Notes under the pieces: model-generated
Told to the model about the DNA's origin: nothing
Database searches by the model: none
Seen by the model: only the letters and a program-made list of their open reading frames with translations
Assembly: GCA_950022295.1 (NCBI GenBank)
Contig: OX465599.1
Location: 8,618,001-8,682,000 of the forward strand
From: Bromus sterilis
Lineage: Eukaryota; Streptophyta; Magnoliopsida; Poales; Poaceae
Length of the DNA stretch: 64,000 nt
Direction: 5' to 3'
Made by a program: the position numbers and the translations under genes
Shown: positions 10,109 through 20,191 of the stretch, one piece after another
Numbering within the stretch: position 1 is the stretch's first letter
Layout: each line of letters opens with the position of its first letter

Positions 10109-11149
10109 TTTATTGTCATGACACATAGTAATATTATATTTATTATGACACAATATCATAATATAACATTGAATTCTCTTTCTTCATTTAATTCTATGTT
10201 GACTCATCAAAATTATTTAGTTGATATGCGTGATACTTGCCATGATACTTTCATTGCGGAGGGTCTAATAATTCGCATTATGAAGGTAGTAACATACACT
10301 AGCATCATATGCATGACGCCAAACTAAGTTATTTTTCGCTATGACACGCCTGAAGCGTACCCGTTTAATATACTCTCTTCGATCGGATTCTTAATCGGCT
10401 CACCTCAGATAATTCAGGTTTGTTAGTCGGCCATGTATTAATTTTGTTTATAATCGAATTTTGTAGATGCCTCATTGACCGATTTCATGTGACGCATTAG
10501 TCGCATGCATTAGTTTGGTGATAACGGGAGCATTTTTCTCCTTTATCACCACGTAGGTGCACCTAATTAAGTGATTCTATTGGTAATTAACCATGGGTTA
10601 ATTTTAAAAAAATCAACTGCTGACCGCTTCTAAAATTCATTCAAGATAATAATGTCCCTACTTGATCGTAGCGTAGTTGCCCTTTCAACTAAAATATCGC
10701 ATGTTATCTTTTTTTGTTAGTTTGTTTTTATTTCTTCTTAATATTTTTTCATAAGTGCATTAAATTTTTGTATGTAAGGATGAAGAGAAACTCCACAGGT
10801 TCATGTAAAAATACTTGAACTTTTTTTTGAGGGTATATACTTGAACTTTTTGTGGTCGTGCATGTGTATGCATTAGAAATTAATTCATCGGTATCCATAA
10901 TTATTTGTGAAAAACGAACACTCTAATTAAATGCTTTTGCAAACTATATTCCACCATCACCAATAGCCTTGGATGGAGAATTTTTTGAATTGAGCTATTT
11001 AAACTGGAGAGAGAAGGTACTATGGTTTAATTATATCGCCTTCTCACTTTGTGGCTAGGTTTCCATAAGGAGGTATTATTGATTAATTCCTTTTTCTTTG
11101 TAATTTTATTGTCATCAACTCAAATCTCAAGTACATACGAAGCCTTCAG
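10109..11149. other. Intergenic stretch, no gene seen
   Basis: AT-rich. Short AT repeats lie near 10120-10330. A diverged CTCTTCGATCGGATTCTTAA word at about 10373 may be a very old Stowaway-like end, but no partner terminus was found. Downstream of the defensin gene, so its 3' UTR should begin near 11149. Confidence 0.4.
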
Positions 11150-11553
11150 TCAAGCCATAATTTTTGATGGCTCATCTAGCAGTTGCTCCGGCTGTTCCGA
11201 CGGCCCACACTTCTTAGTACACATGCATTTACGTTCTATAGTGCCATGGCAATACCCACCGGTGAAGTCCTCGGAAAGGCAGACGGCCACACAATTGTCA
11301 TTACGGGTGCATCTCCCTTTGAAGGTTCGGCTACGCTGATTGCACAACTCGGCCTCTGCACCTGCTCAATCAATAAATCAACAAGTGCGTGAAACTTGTC
11401 AGCTTAATTAACACACTATTCTTTCTCTCGGTTGCATATTTTCGAAGTACTACAACAGAGGTACTAAAGATCAGTGAAGCAATCTTTTTGAATGGACTCA
11501 CCTAGGGTAAGAAATAGCAAGACCAAAGCTATTGTTGCAACCTTGGCCTCCAT
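11150..11553 (-). CDS. Plant defensin precursor, two exons
   Basis: Exon 1 is 11502-11553 and exon 2 is 11150-11361. The 140-base intron has GTGAG at its start and a TTGAGCAG acceptor, and interrupts the Gly codon at the end of the signal peptide, as in most plant defensin genes. The product has 87 residues: a signal peptide (about 1-21), then a domain with eight Cys (24, 35, 41, 45, 55, 63, 65, 69) in the defensin pattern, with Gly33 and the TGGYCHGTIERKCMC gamma-core. The 18-residue tail (70-87) after the last Cys is acidic and may be a C-terminal propeptide, as in class II defensins. Such peptides are secreted or vacuolar antifungal or signalling peptides. The frame is intact. The target organism and expression are not knowable from sequence. 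Confidence 0.88.
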
Positions 11554-11603
11554 GGTAGCTTGATATGATTGAGATGTGACGAGGAGTGGAAGGGATCGGT
11601 GTC

Positions 11604-11615
11604 CATTTATAAAGC
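11604..11615 (-). promoter_or_regulatory. TATA box of the defensin gene
   Basis: CTTTATAAATGG on the minus strand, about 52 bases upstream of the ATG. Transcription would start near 11580, giving a leader of about 25-30 bases. Positional inference. Confidence 0.65.
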
Positions 11616-11646
11616 TTGGGGTTTCTAACTTGTTTATGTAGAAGGA

Positions 11647-11890
11647 TGTGTAGCATTTAATACATAGATTGCTTCTGAAAGGCATTTGGATGTGTAGCAT
11701 TTAGTTCATATATTGCTTCTGAAAGGCATGGTGAATGTGTAGCATTTAATTCATAGATTTCTTCTACTCCATGGAATAAATGGGCATTTGGATGTGTAGC
11801 ATTTAGTTCATATATTGCTTCTTAAAGGCATGGTGATTGTGTAGCATTTAATTCATAGATTTCTTTTACTCCATGGAATAAATGCATGTG
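11647..11890. repeat. Tandem repeat array upstream of the defensin gene
   Basis: Five starts of TGTGTAGCATTTA occur at 11647, 11691, 11736, 11793 and 11838. They alternate between two unit types: TTCATATATTGCTTCT with AAAGGCAT, and TTCATAGATTTCTT with ACTCCATGGAATAAA. The second to fifth form two copies of a roughly 102-bp higher-order unit. The array begins about 30 bases beyond the TATA box, so it lies in the promoter region. Confidence 0.85.
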
Positions 11891-11907
11891 TATTTTGAAT
11901 ACGTACC

Positions 11908-12530
11908 ATAAAGTTCGTGAACATTAATGTGCATATATCTTTGCTACACCATGGAATAAATGTGCACAAAATCGACATGAAAAACATAAATATTGAAGCT
12001 CATACTTTATCTGAAATATTTGTTCCCAATCTTTACTCTCTATCTCCTAACACAAATTAGTAAGAACCCCATATATACATTTGATGTTTATTTTTCTGAA
12101 TCCCAATACGACCAATACATGTTCATATAGGGAAAACAAATTTCCCATTTAATTAGGAAATCCCACGCCAAAATCATATAGAATGGTCATGAAGCCCCTT
12201 AGGTCTTCAAAAGTGACCGAAAGCCATGAATAAATGCACCATTGCACTCACCAACACACCAAACAAATACCAGAGAAGAGAAACCTGCGCCGCATCACAT
12301 CTTTGTACATACCCTGAGGAAATGAGATTTGGAGGCCAAAGTTAAAACCCCAAGCAGATTGATTTTTGGAAACCATAAAGTTAGTGAACATTTATATGCA
12401 TATATACTTGCTATGAAATCTAGTACTCTACAAAATAAAGTAGCGAATCGACATGAAAAACACAAATATTGCAGATATAATTTATCTGCAATCTTTCTTG
12501 TTATATCTTTATCTCCCAATAAACTAAATT
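11908..12530. repeat. Diverged direct duplication of about 155 bp
   Basis: The segment starting ACCATAAAGTTCGTGAACAT at 11908 is repeated, diverged, from 12372 (ACCATAAAGTTAGTGAACAT). Both copies continue through CGACATGAAAAACA(T/C)AAATATTG and TTATCTGAAATA/TTATCTGCAAT to a TATCTCC word. The copies are about 464 bp apart. No gene lies between them. Confidence 0.7.
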
Positions 12531-13199
12531 TGGACTCAAAAATTCATGGATACATCATCCACGAGGCTGAAAGTTGTTGTCCGGCCAACCATAGCCATAA
12601 GCCACTAGGGGCGAAATCGGATCGAATTTAGACGAATAATCTCTATATTGTATCCTATATTCCTATTTCATAATTATTTTCATATTCAAAAGAGGGACAT
12701 ACACAGATTTAAATACCAAATTATGCGGATTCAAATACGGTACGACAAAAGAATAACATCGGATCGCAAACCAATATTTACCATATTCATAAAAGTGGAA
12801 TATATAAATATTTAAAATAACATAACAACATTATGTCGAATATTAGTAATACCATATCTTATCAATTGAATTCGGATTCAAATCGGATTAGTGTCGAATG
12901 TAAAAAGTATGTTACCATATCCTATGAAATTAGGATTTAGAAACTGTTTTAGACAGAAATTACCCTAATCACTTGCACCATTACACGTAGCCTTGATTAA
13001 TTTGTTAGTTATAGCAATGATTAACTGAAGTGACCTATACGAATTTGTTTTGGCCATATACATATCTTGCAAGAACATTACGTGCCAGCTTCGTAGAAAT
13101 CATCGGGCTCCTAAAGGAACAATGTGGCGGCGACATGGCACATATAAGCTTGAAAGAAATTTCCCTGTCATTCATTGTTTTCCGTTCAAGAAACATGTA
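12531..13199. other. AT-rich non-coding stretch
   Basis: No supported gene or terminal repeat. Words of the form CGGATTCAAAT and ATCGGAT recur (12730-12890) and may be subterminal repeats of an unidentified DNA transposon. Confidence 0.35.
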
Positions 13200-13267
13200 C
13201 TTCCTCCGTCCCATAATATAGTAACGTTGCCCTTTCAAAATGTTACTATATTATGGAACGAAGGGAG
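13200..13267. mobile_element. Short Stowaway MITE
   Basis: The element runs from CTTCCTCCGTCCCATAATAT to the inverted ATATTATGGAACGAAGGGAG between TA dinucleotides (13198-13199 and 13268-13269). At 68 bp, with arms pairing nearly end to end, it is one of the small Stowaway forms common in grasses. Confidence 0.92.
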
Positions 13268-13359
13268 TACATGACAAGACAAAGGGCATACTCACGGTAC
13301 AATATGCTACTGGGATGGCAAAAGTTTTTTCAAAATTGACAGGTCCAGCTACCGACTAA

Positions 13360-14075
13360 CTATGCTTCGCGAAAGGGCGGAGCTACAAGCGCTAGGGGGC
13401 TGGAGAAGGCCTCCTGGCGAGGATGATGGTGCCCGCTCCCAGCTGGTACAACCACTCGCCCTCCCGCAAGCCCCGCAGAGTTAGTAGCGGTTGGGCAAGA
13501 AGCAATGTCGCGCCCCAGTGGAAAGCGCCGCCTAGTCGAGATCGACCTCCTCCTGCTTGACGGCCAAAGAGGCATCCTCGCCCTCGCTCCGGCTGCTGCT
13601 GTTGCTACTATAAGACGATAGGCTGTCGCCGCTCTCGCTTTCCGCGGCATGACCTCTCCCCCTCGCCATTCTTGCTGGCACCTTTGGGACGAAGCGAAGA
13701 GAAGAAGGACGAGAAGGGTGACTGGCAACTCAGAGGCGGAGCCAGAGCGCCCCCCCCCCCCTTTTTTATAAGCTTTCGGCCCGCCTTTCTCTCGACGTCT
13801 CGCCTCCCGTGCCTCGAGAGGTCGACCTCCCCCTGCTTGACTGACGCCAGGAGAGGCATTCACGCCCTCGCTCCGGCTGCTGTTGTCACTACTATAAGAC
13901 GAGAGGCTGTCGCCGCTCTCGCTTTCCGCGCAACATTTGGGGCGTTCGCCGAAGATCCCCAAATATCTGAGCTTGCTAGCAGAATAACACTTTCGTTGCG
14001 TACATGATTTCGTTTGAAAAAGTCTGTCGTTTCCATGCATGAATTATTGCTCGTTCGTTCATGAACCGTCACCAC
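13360..14075 (-). other. GC-rich reading region of unknown identity with an internal duplication
   Basis: A 226-codon frame (13360-14040) is open on the minus strand. About 115 bp are duplicated at 13535-13647 and 13813-13930, and the two copies are read in different frames of that ORF. The copies translate as SGDSLSSYSS(D/N)(N/S)SSRSEG when each is read in its own frame, which suggests that this acidic Ser-rich frame was the original coding. A real but broken gene or transposon ORF is therefore likelier than the long open frame. I do not recognise the family. Confidence 0.3.
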
Positions 14076-14186
14076 CGAAATATCATCAGGTCAATGATGA
14101 TCTCACTCTGCTGGGCTGGGCCGAATAACCTAAGAAAGCCTTGATCCAGCCGCGCGAGAACCCAAAGTACGGAGCTGGTCGACAAA
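14076..14186. other. Short intergenic stretch
   Basis: Nothing supported. Confidence 0.3.
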
Positions 14187-14242
14187 AGCACAACGGTGAG
14201 TCCCCTCAAAAAAAAAAAAAAAAAAAAGAGCACAACGGTGAG
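14187..14242. repeat. Poly-A insertion flanked by a 14-bp direct repeat
   Basis: AGCACAACGGTGAG at 14187-14200 and again at 14229-14242 flanks TCCCCTC, twenty A and one G (14201-14228). This layout matches target-primed reverse transcription of a nearly completely 5'-truncated poly-A RNA. Slippage is an alternative. Confidence 0.5.
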
Positions 14243-14470
14243 GGTCGGAAACGCGGCATCTCGGCGGCGAGCGGCGGAGATGCTGCAGTCTTCTTCCTCC
14301 TCCCCCCACCCTCACTTCCCGGTCGCACATTTTCCAGCCAGTCCAGGCCGCGCGGGCCCGGGCGGCAGAAGTGGACGGCGAGCAGGCTAAGACGCGCCGC
14401 CACGCCGACGGCTTAGTGCCCGTCCGGGTGGAGCGCCGGGAGCGAGATCTTCAGAGGTGCGTGCTCTAAC
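14243..14470 (+). other. GC-rich exon-like fragment
   Basis: About 70% GC with an ATG at 14280 that opens a Ser/Pro-rich frame (MLQSSSSSPHPHFP...) stopping after about 36 codons, and a possible splice donor AG/GTGCGTG near 14456. It resembles a captured or decayed first exon. No domain can be named. Confidence 0.2.
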
Positions 14471-14685
14471 TAAATCTGGATGGAGCCATACGTCTTAGTT
14501 ATTTCTTACAACCTATGCGACGCGGATCAATGGAACCCATGTGCCATTTGGCCTTTGTTACGAAATCTAGAGTCGATGTGTCTTTGAGCAGAGCACTGAG
14601 CAGTGGGCTAGCAGGGTGGACACAAAGTGTTTGTTGAAATGCCTGGTGAAGAAACCAGCTACTGGCATATTTTTTACAGCCTTGC
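14471..14685. other. Short intergenic stretch
   Basis: Nothing supported. Confidence 0.3.
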
Positions 14686-14840
14686 TAGGTCTCAGTCAAC
14701 TGAGACTTTGTTAAGTCTCAGTCCATGCTATATTCATGAAATTTTATGTTGAGATCGATGTAATATTTTATTTATGATTTTTTTTTGCATGTTATGTGAC
14801 ATGATTGAGACTTAGTTAAATCTGAGCCGACTGAGACCTA
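14686..14840. mobile_element. Small MITE with TA ends
   Basis: Starts TAGGTCTCAGTCAACTGAGA and ends CGACTGAGACCTA, with a second inner pair (TTAAGTCTCAGT and ACTTAGTTAAATCTGAG), so it folds into two nested arms. TA flanks both sides and may be the target duplication. The superfamily is uncertain. Confidence 0.7.
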
Positions 14841-15048
14841 ACCACACCCTATTTTTTTTTCAGTTTTCACAAATCAGCAGTTATCTTTTATCCTTTGAAA
14901 GGAATCCGGTGCCTCTGTCCTCCCCTAAAAGCTACGTACTCGTTCAAAGAGATTTCAAAGGGTAGTGTTAGCCGCAGATTGCAAATCACACTCACACCCT
15001 CAGCTTTAGTAGCGGAGCTAAGGAGAGAAAACTGGATGGCCAACCTAA

Positions 15049-15796
15049 GGGTGCGTTTGGTTGTTGGGCCATCCCACCTTGGGACATGGATAGCCCATTT
15101 TTAGCAGGATAGCAGTTGTTTGGTTTGTGGGCAAGCAAGGATAAGGATAGCCAGATGCTGAGCATATTCCCCGAAAACCAGGCTACGCTCGTCCGCCAAA
15201 AATCTCACGGACCCGGCTATCCCAGGCGCACGCGACGCTTTCCCGGCGGAGGAAGACAGGGTCGGCCAGGGAGTGCGACGAGGCTAACGAGGCCGGTGAA
15301 GGCGCGACCGACGAGGCCGGCCAGGCGCCGCGGCGGGCCGGAGAAGGTCGGGCGGCGGGGCGGAGGAGCGAGGCCACGAGTGTTCTGGGCGTGACGGCGC
15401 TGGCGTGGGGGGACTCGCTGGGCGGGCCGGGCGGCGAGCTGGTGGCGGCGGCGGGGCGGAGAAGGACGGGGCCGGCCAGGCACGGGGCGAGGCCGACGGG
15501 CCAGCCAACCGCCGCGATGGGGCCGGAGAGGGTGGGGTGGCGGGGCTGGAGAGGGTGGGGCGGCGGGGCGGAGGAGGTGGCGAGGCGGGGCGGAGAAGCG
15601 AGGCCGAGGGCTGGGTGGCGGGGCGGAGGAGGAGGCGCGGCGGGGCAGAGGCGCGACGGCGCGGACGGGGTAGGAGGACGGGGCGAAGGAGGACGCTGCC
15701 TCATTTAGTCAGCCAAAAAGAAAAAAAGGATACCTTTAGTAGGCTGGTTGGGGCTATCCCTATCCACTTTGCTAGTCCTTGGAACCAGACGCACCC
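15049..15796. mobile_element. Tourist-like (PIF/Harbinger) element with GC-rich core
   Basis: TIRs GGGTGCGTTTGGTT (left) and its imperfect complement AACCAGACGCACCC (right), flanked by TAA at 15046-15048 and 15797-15799. The outer sequences also pair (GGCCATCCCACC against GGCTATCCCTATCC). The core (about 15200-15700) is about 75-80% GC and built from degenerate G-rich words such as GGCGGGGCGGAGGAGG. Long open frames on both strands there are a by-product of composition. Confidence 0.82.
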
Positions 15797-15900
15797 TAAG
15801 AGAGCACATTCTTTTTTTTTCAAATTCCAAACCGAATGTGTGCAGTTGTGCCTGTCGCCCGCTCGCAACTGTTTTTCCTTTTTTGCGAATAATAAGGAGT

Positions 15901-16290
15901 TTATTCCAAGGGAACAGAATTACAGTCAGCTGACAACAAATCAGCAATAAAAGGAGGCCCTTGATGTAGCCAACAAGAGGCGCTACCATCACTACGACCA
16001 TAATTTGCCAGACGATCTGCAACTCTGTTTTGAGTTCTTTGAATCTTTAAGGGAATAAACTCCCGGGTCACCATGACTTCTTGAATCTCCAATGCAATAT
16101 GAGCATAAGACGAGGAATCCAAGAGGGTGGAGGTCAGCGAAAGGAGGGCCGTTGCCGAATCCGATTGTATCACCACGGGAAGTGTCGCATGTACACAGGA
16201 CAACTTCATCCCCTCTAGCATAGCTTGTAACTCAGCTTCCAGCGCATTATTGCAATAGAGGAGGTTCCTGTACGCAGCAAAGACGATCAT
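15901..16290 (-). pseudogene. LINE C-terminal RNase H-like domain
   Basis: The open frame shows FAAYRNLLYCNNALEAELQA, then VVIQSDSATALLSL, then RTQNRVADRLANYGR and a C-terminal tail, matching the RVT_3 RNase H domain that ends plant LINE ORF2 (acidic residues at the Glu, Asp and Asp positions are seen). It is truncated at its start near 16290, where the catalytic first strand is missing. On the minus strand it is followed by an A-rich stretch (15867-15895), consistent with a LINE 3' end. Confidence 0.75.
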
Positions 16291-16938
16291 GGTGCGTGTC
16301 TTAGTGTCTCATGGCCGCGGCTTGCTTAGTGCTCACTGCTGGTCAGCGACGGAATCCTGTGCCAGCACTTGGCACTGCGACTGTGCGACCAACAGCTTGA
16401 TCACCACGCCACCTCCCCGCAGCAGTTGCACTGCTCCTCCGTGCGGTGTGTGCCTTTGCTATGTGAAGCGGTGAAGGGGAGTAGAATGAACGAGCAGAGG
16501 TGAGGCTACATGCGAGTGAGGTAGTGATGAGCTGGGTTGGACTTGGTCTAATTGTTCTCCTTGTAGGCTGGCTGGCCAAGGCACGCATCGGCCCTAATGA
16601 AGCTTCGCCATTGCTCATCTTGCTTTCAACTTCTTGCTCTCGGGGCTTCACTTGCTTTTTGATTTACTGAAGAATCTCTGCAAAGTTCACATTGTCCTAC
16701 CCAAGTTTCTTATTTCTGTTAACAAATGTGTAGCACGCCGAAGCATGGGAAAAAGAGGGATGGCAGAGTGCTTATAACCCAATAAAGAGGCGACACATAA
16801 CCTAGTGTTGTTAACGGTTCGCGTTATCCCACATAAGTTTCTTGTTTCTGGACCGATATCACTAATTTAGTTAAGGGTTATATTTTATACTTTAAGCATT
16901 CTGAATCAGTGAGACATGATTTGTTTCTTTTCAAGGTA
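16291..16938. other. Non-coding stretch between two LINE fragments
   Basis: Moderate GC at the left, AT-richer at the right. No recognised domain in either strand. Confidence 0.35.
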
Positions 16939-19125
16939 AGCAACAACAACAAAGCTTGTCAGTCCCAAACAAGTTGGGTTAAGCTAGAGCTGAACCCCAT
17001 AAGATATTGAAACCTAGTCATCGTTCTGGCACGTGGATAGCTAAGTTTCACGCAGCCGTGTCTTTGGTGATAACCCAATCCTTTAGATCTCTTTTGATGA
17101 ACTTCTCCCAAATTAAGTTTGGTCTCCCCCGACCTCTATTGACATTATCAACACGCTTTAACCACACGCTATGCGCATGCGTTTCAATAGGCTTACTGTG
17201 AACATGCCCAAACCATCTCAGACGATGTACAAGCTTCTCTTTAATAGGTGTCACCCCAACTCTCTCACGTATATCATCGTTCCGGACCCGGTCCTTTGTT
17301 TTGTGGCCACATGTCCATCTCAACATGCGCATCTCTGCTGCACTTAGTTGTTAGACATGTCACCTTTTAGTTGGCTAACATTCAACGCCATAGAACATTG
17401 CAAGTCGAATCGTCATTCTATAGAACTTGCCTTTTAGTTTTTGTGGCACTCTCTTATCATAGAGAACAATAGAAGCTTGGCACCACTTCCGCCATCCAAC
17501 TTTGATTCAATGGCTCACATCTTCATCAATATCACCGTCCTTCTGCAACATTGACCCCAAATATCGAAAGGTGTCCTTCTAAGGTACCACGTGACAATCA
17601 AGACTAACTCTTCCTCATACCCAGTAGCACTGAAACCGCACCTCATGTACCCAGTTTTAGTGCTACTAAGCCTAAACCATTTTGATTCCAAAGTCAACTC
17701 TAGTTTTCTATTAACCCGCCTGACTATCGTCGACTAGCACCACATCATCTGCAAAGATCATACACCATGGGATATCCCCTTGTCTATACCTTGTGACCTC
17801 ATCCATCACCAAAGCGAAAAGATAAGGGCTTAAAGCTGAACCTTTGTGCAATCCTATTTTAATTGGAAAGTCATTAGTGTCGCCCTCGCATGTTCGCACA
17901 TTTGTCACACCATTGTCATACATGTCCTTGATGAGGGTAATGCACTTTGTTCGGACTTTATGTGTCTCCAACGCCCACCACATGACGTTCCACGCTATCA
18001 TGTTCGCTCATTTGTCACAACATTGTCGTACATGTCCTTGATGAGGGTAATGTACTTTGTTGGGACTTTATATTTCTCCAACGCCCACCACATGACGTTT
18101 CACGGTATAGTATCATAGGCCTTCTCCAATTCAATGAACTTTTTCTCCCTGTATATCTCCATAAGTTGTCGTACCAAGAAAATGGCTTCCATGGTTGACC
18201 TCCGAGGCATGAAAACCAAACTGATTTTTGGTCATGCTTGTCATTCTTCTTACACGGTGCTCAATGAATCTCTCTCATAGTTTCATTGTATGACTCATTT
18301 GCTTAATCCACCATAATTAGTACAACTCTGAACATCCCTTCGTTCTTGTACTCCATCTCCATTCTTCAGGCATTTTCTTTGATCGAAAAATGTGGTTGAA
18401 AAGCTTGGTTAGCCATACTATCGCTATGTCTCCAGGGGGCCTCCACACCTCGATGGTGATACAATTAGGGCCCATCGCTTTGTTTCCTTTCATCATTTTA
18501 AAGCCTCCCTGACCTCGGCCTCCTGGATTCGCCGCACAAAAGAGTCGTCCAGCTTAATGGTAGAGCTCCCATTCTCCTTATTGAATAGCTTGTCGAAGTA
18601 CTCTCGCCATCTATGCTTGGTCTCCTCACCCTTCACTAGAAGTTGATCACCTTCATCCTTGATGCATCTGACTTGGTTGACATCCCTCGTGTTTCTCTCT
18701 CGGATCTTGGCCATCTTATAGATGTCCCTTTCACCTTCCTTCGTGTTTAAACGTTGGTACATGTCCTCATACGCCCGCCCCTAGCTTCACTCACATCTTG
18801 CTATCACCGTTCCACCACCAGATATCTTTAGCTTCGACTCTACTACCCCTGGTCACCCCAAACTCCTCTAAAGCCACCCTCCGAACACAAGTCGTCATCT
18901 TCATCCACATATTGTTTGCATCACCTCCTTCCTCCCAAGGGCCCTCCTTCATAACCGTCTCCTTGAAAGCATGAGCTATCAGCCCCTTGAGCTTCACCAC
19001 TTCGTTCTAGCAACTTTGGCGCACTTATCCCACTGAACATGAATCCGAAAGCGAAAGTCAGCCACCACAAGCTTATGTTGAGCTACAACACTCTCTCCAT
19101 GTATCACCTTACAATCTAGGCAAGC
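16939..19125 (-). pseudogene. RTE-clade LINE, decayed ORF2
   Basis: Reading leftwards: VVADFRFRIHVQWDKCAKV (near 19070), VKLKGLIAHAFKETVM, a segment with RLNTKEGERDIYKMAKIRER, WREYFDKLFN, IEVWRPPGD, the RT core with GSALSPYLFALVMDEVTR and the catalytic FADDVVLVD (about 17730), and the C-terminal RWFGHVHSKP / GRGRPNLIWE segment (about 17120-17230). The 3' end carries CAACAACAACAAAG on the plus strand (about 16940-16953), the TTG-repeat tail of plant RTE elements. Many stops and a 110-bp tandem duplication make it non-functional. Confidence 0.85.
17891..18110. repeat. 110-bp tandem duplication in the RTE element
   Basis: Units 17891-18000 and 18001-18110, each beginning TGTTCGC(A/T)CATTTGTCAC, about 90% identical. 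The duplication covers the RT segment before the SALSPYLF motif. The copies have diverged, so the event is old. Confidence 0.85.
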
Positions 19126-19450
19126 ACGCTATCTTCTCTTCTCGAGAGGACAAAATTAACCTGGCTAGAGTATTGTCCACTACTAAAATTCACTAGATGA
19201 GATTCTCTCTTTCTGAAGAGGGTGTTAAGTACGATCATGCCATATGCTACAGGGAAGCTCAAGACATCCTCTCCTTCTTGATACAGCGCACTAAATATGC
19301 TACGACCCGATCCATGCTCACTCGTCACCGTATCCAGATCAAGATACAGCGCACCACCAAGGGAGTGACGGCCTGGCCCTTGCTCATTTAACACCACACC
19401 CGGGTTCCGATATGGTGCGCCACTAAGAGGGTTACGCCCCAACTTCTTTT
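19126..19450 (-). repeat. Periodic GATACAGCGCAC-type repeat segment
   Basis: Words GATACAGCGCAC (19280, 19342) and GATATGGTGCGCCACTAAG (19410) recur at about 65 bp, and the minus-strand translation shows three diverged copies of a ~22-residue unit (SGAPYRNPG, GGALYLDLD, FSALYQEGE). The GGTGCGCCACTA word resembles subterminal repeats of Triticeae CACTA elements. Assignment is weak. Confidence 0.35.
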
Positions 19451-19746
19451 CTAGGTAAGCATTGTGTATATTTTCTAATGTGATTTAAAGTTGCTTTAAT
19501 TATGTGATACATGTCAAACTTTACATACTTTATTTAGTGTGAAAGTGACCTATTTGATAACTATTACAATTTTTTACTTCCATGCATGTACTTATGAAAT
19601 GCTCCATAGTAACCTGTATGCAAATATAAGAAATATACAACTCCAATATCATTTTATAGTTTACATGTGCAAATGTCTACTCAATAAAATGAGAACATGC
19701 CTAGATGAAGGAAACCCCAGCTTGGAGTTAGCTACTAGATAACTGA
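19451..19746. other. AT-rich non-coding stretch
   Basis: Nothing supported. Confidence 0.4.
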
Positions 19747-19748
19747 TA

Positions 19749-19845
19749 CTACCTCCGATCCATAATAAGTGTCGCTCATTTTGTACTAAGCTAGTAGTAC
19801 AAACTTTGAACTAGATGAGCGACACTTATTATGGATCGGAGGGAG
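19749..19845. mobile_element. Stowaway MITE
   Basis: CTACCTCCGATCCATAATAA at the left and the inverted TTATTATGGATCGGAGGGAG at the right, between TA dinucleotides. The arms pair through GTGTCGCTCAT. It lies about 350 bp downstream of the receptor kinase stop codon, possibly in or near its 3' UTR. Confidence 0.93.
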
Positions 19846-20191
19846 TAGTTCATAGAAGAAATAGTAACTATCGTAAATTGGGAGGCCGCATGTGATACCT
19901 GTTCTTTAAGTATAACAAAATGTGGTTATACACTTATACTACCTGTTTTTTAAGCCTGCAAAATTTAACTGGTTAACTTACCGAAAGCATAGATGCATCC
20001 AAAATTCTTTGTGAGAAGGGTCTTTAAGAACATTTAGGCCTCTCACATTTGCTGTGGGAGCTACTGGGGTTGGAATACTTTATCTATCTTAGAACAAAGC
20101 TTCTTGTTCTTCAAGATAAATACCAGTTTATTATCGGGTATACAGTTGTAAAAAGTACCCATGACATATGCAGAAATTAGGTTGCCAGGTA

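Noticed and set aside
15183..15950. Long Pro/Ala/Arg- and Gly/Arg-rich frames on both strands
   Set aside because: They arise from the GC-rich core of the Tourist-like element. There are no domains, and both strands are equally open.
16343..16651. 102-codon minus-strand frame between LINE fragments
   Set aside because: Ser/Arg/Thr-rich without a domain, and no codon or splice evidence.
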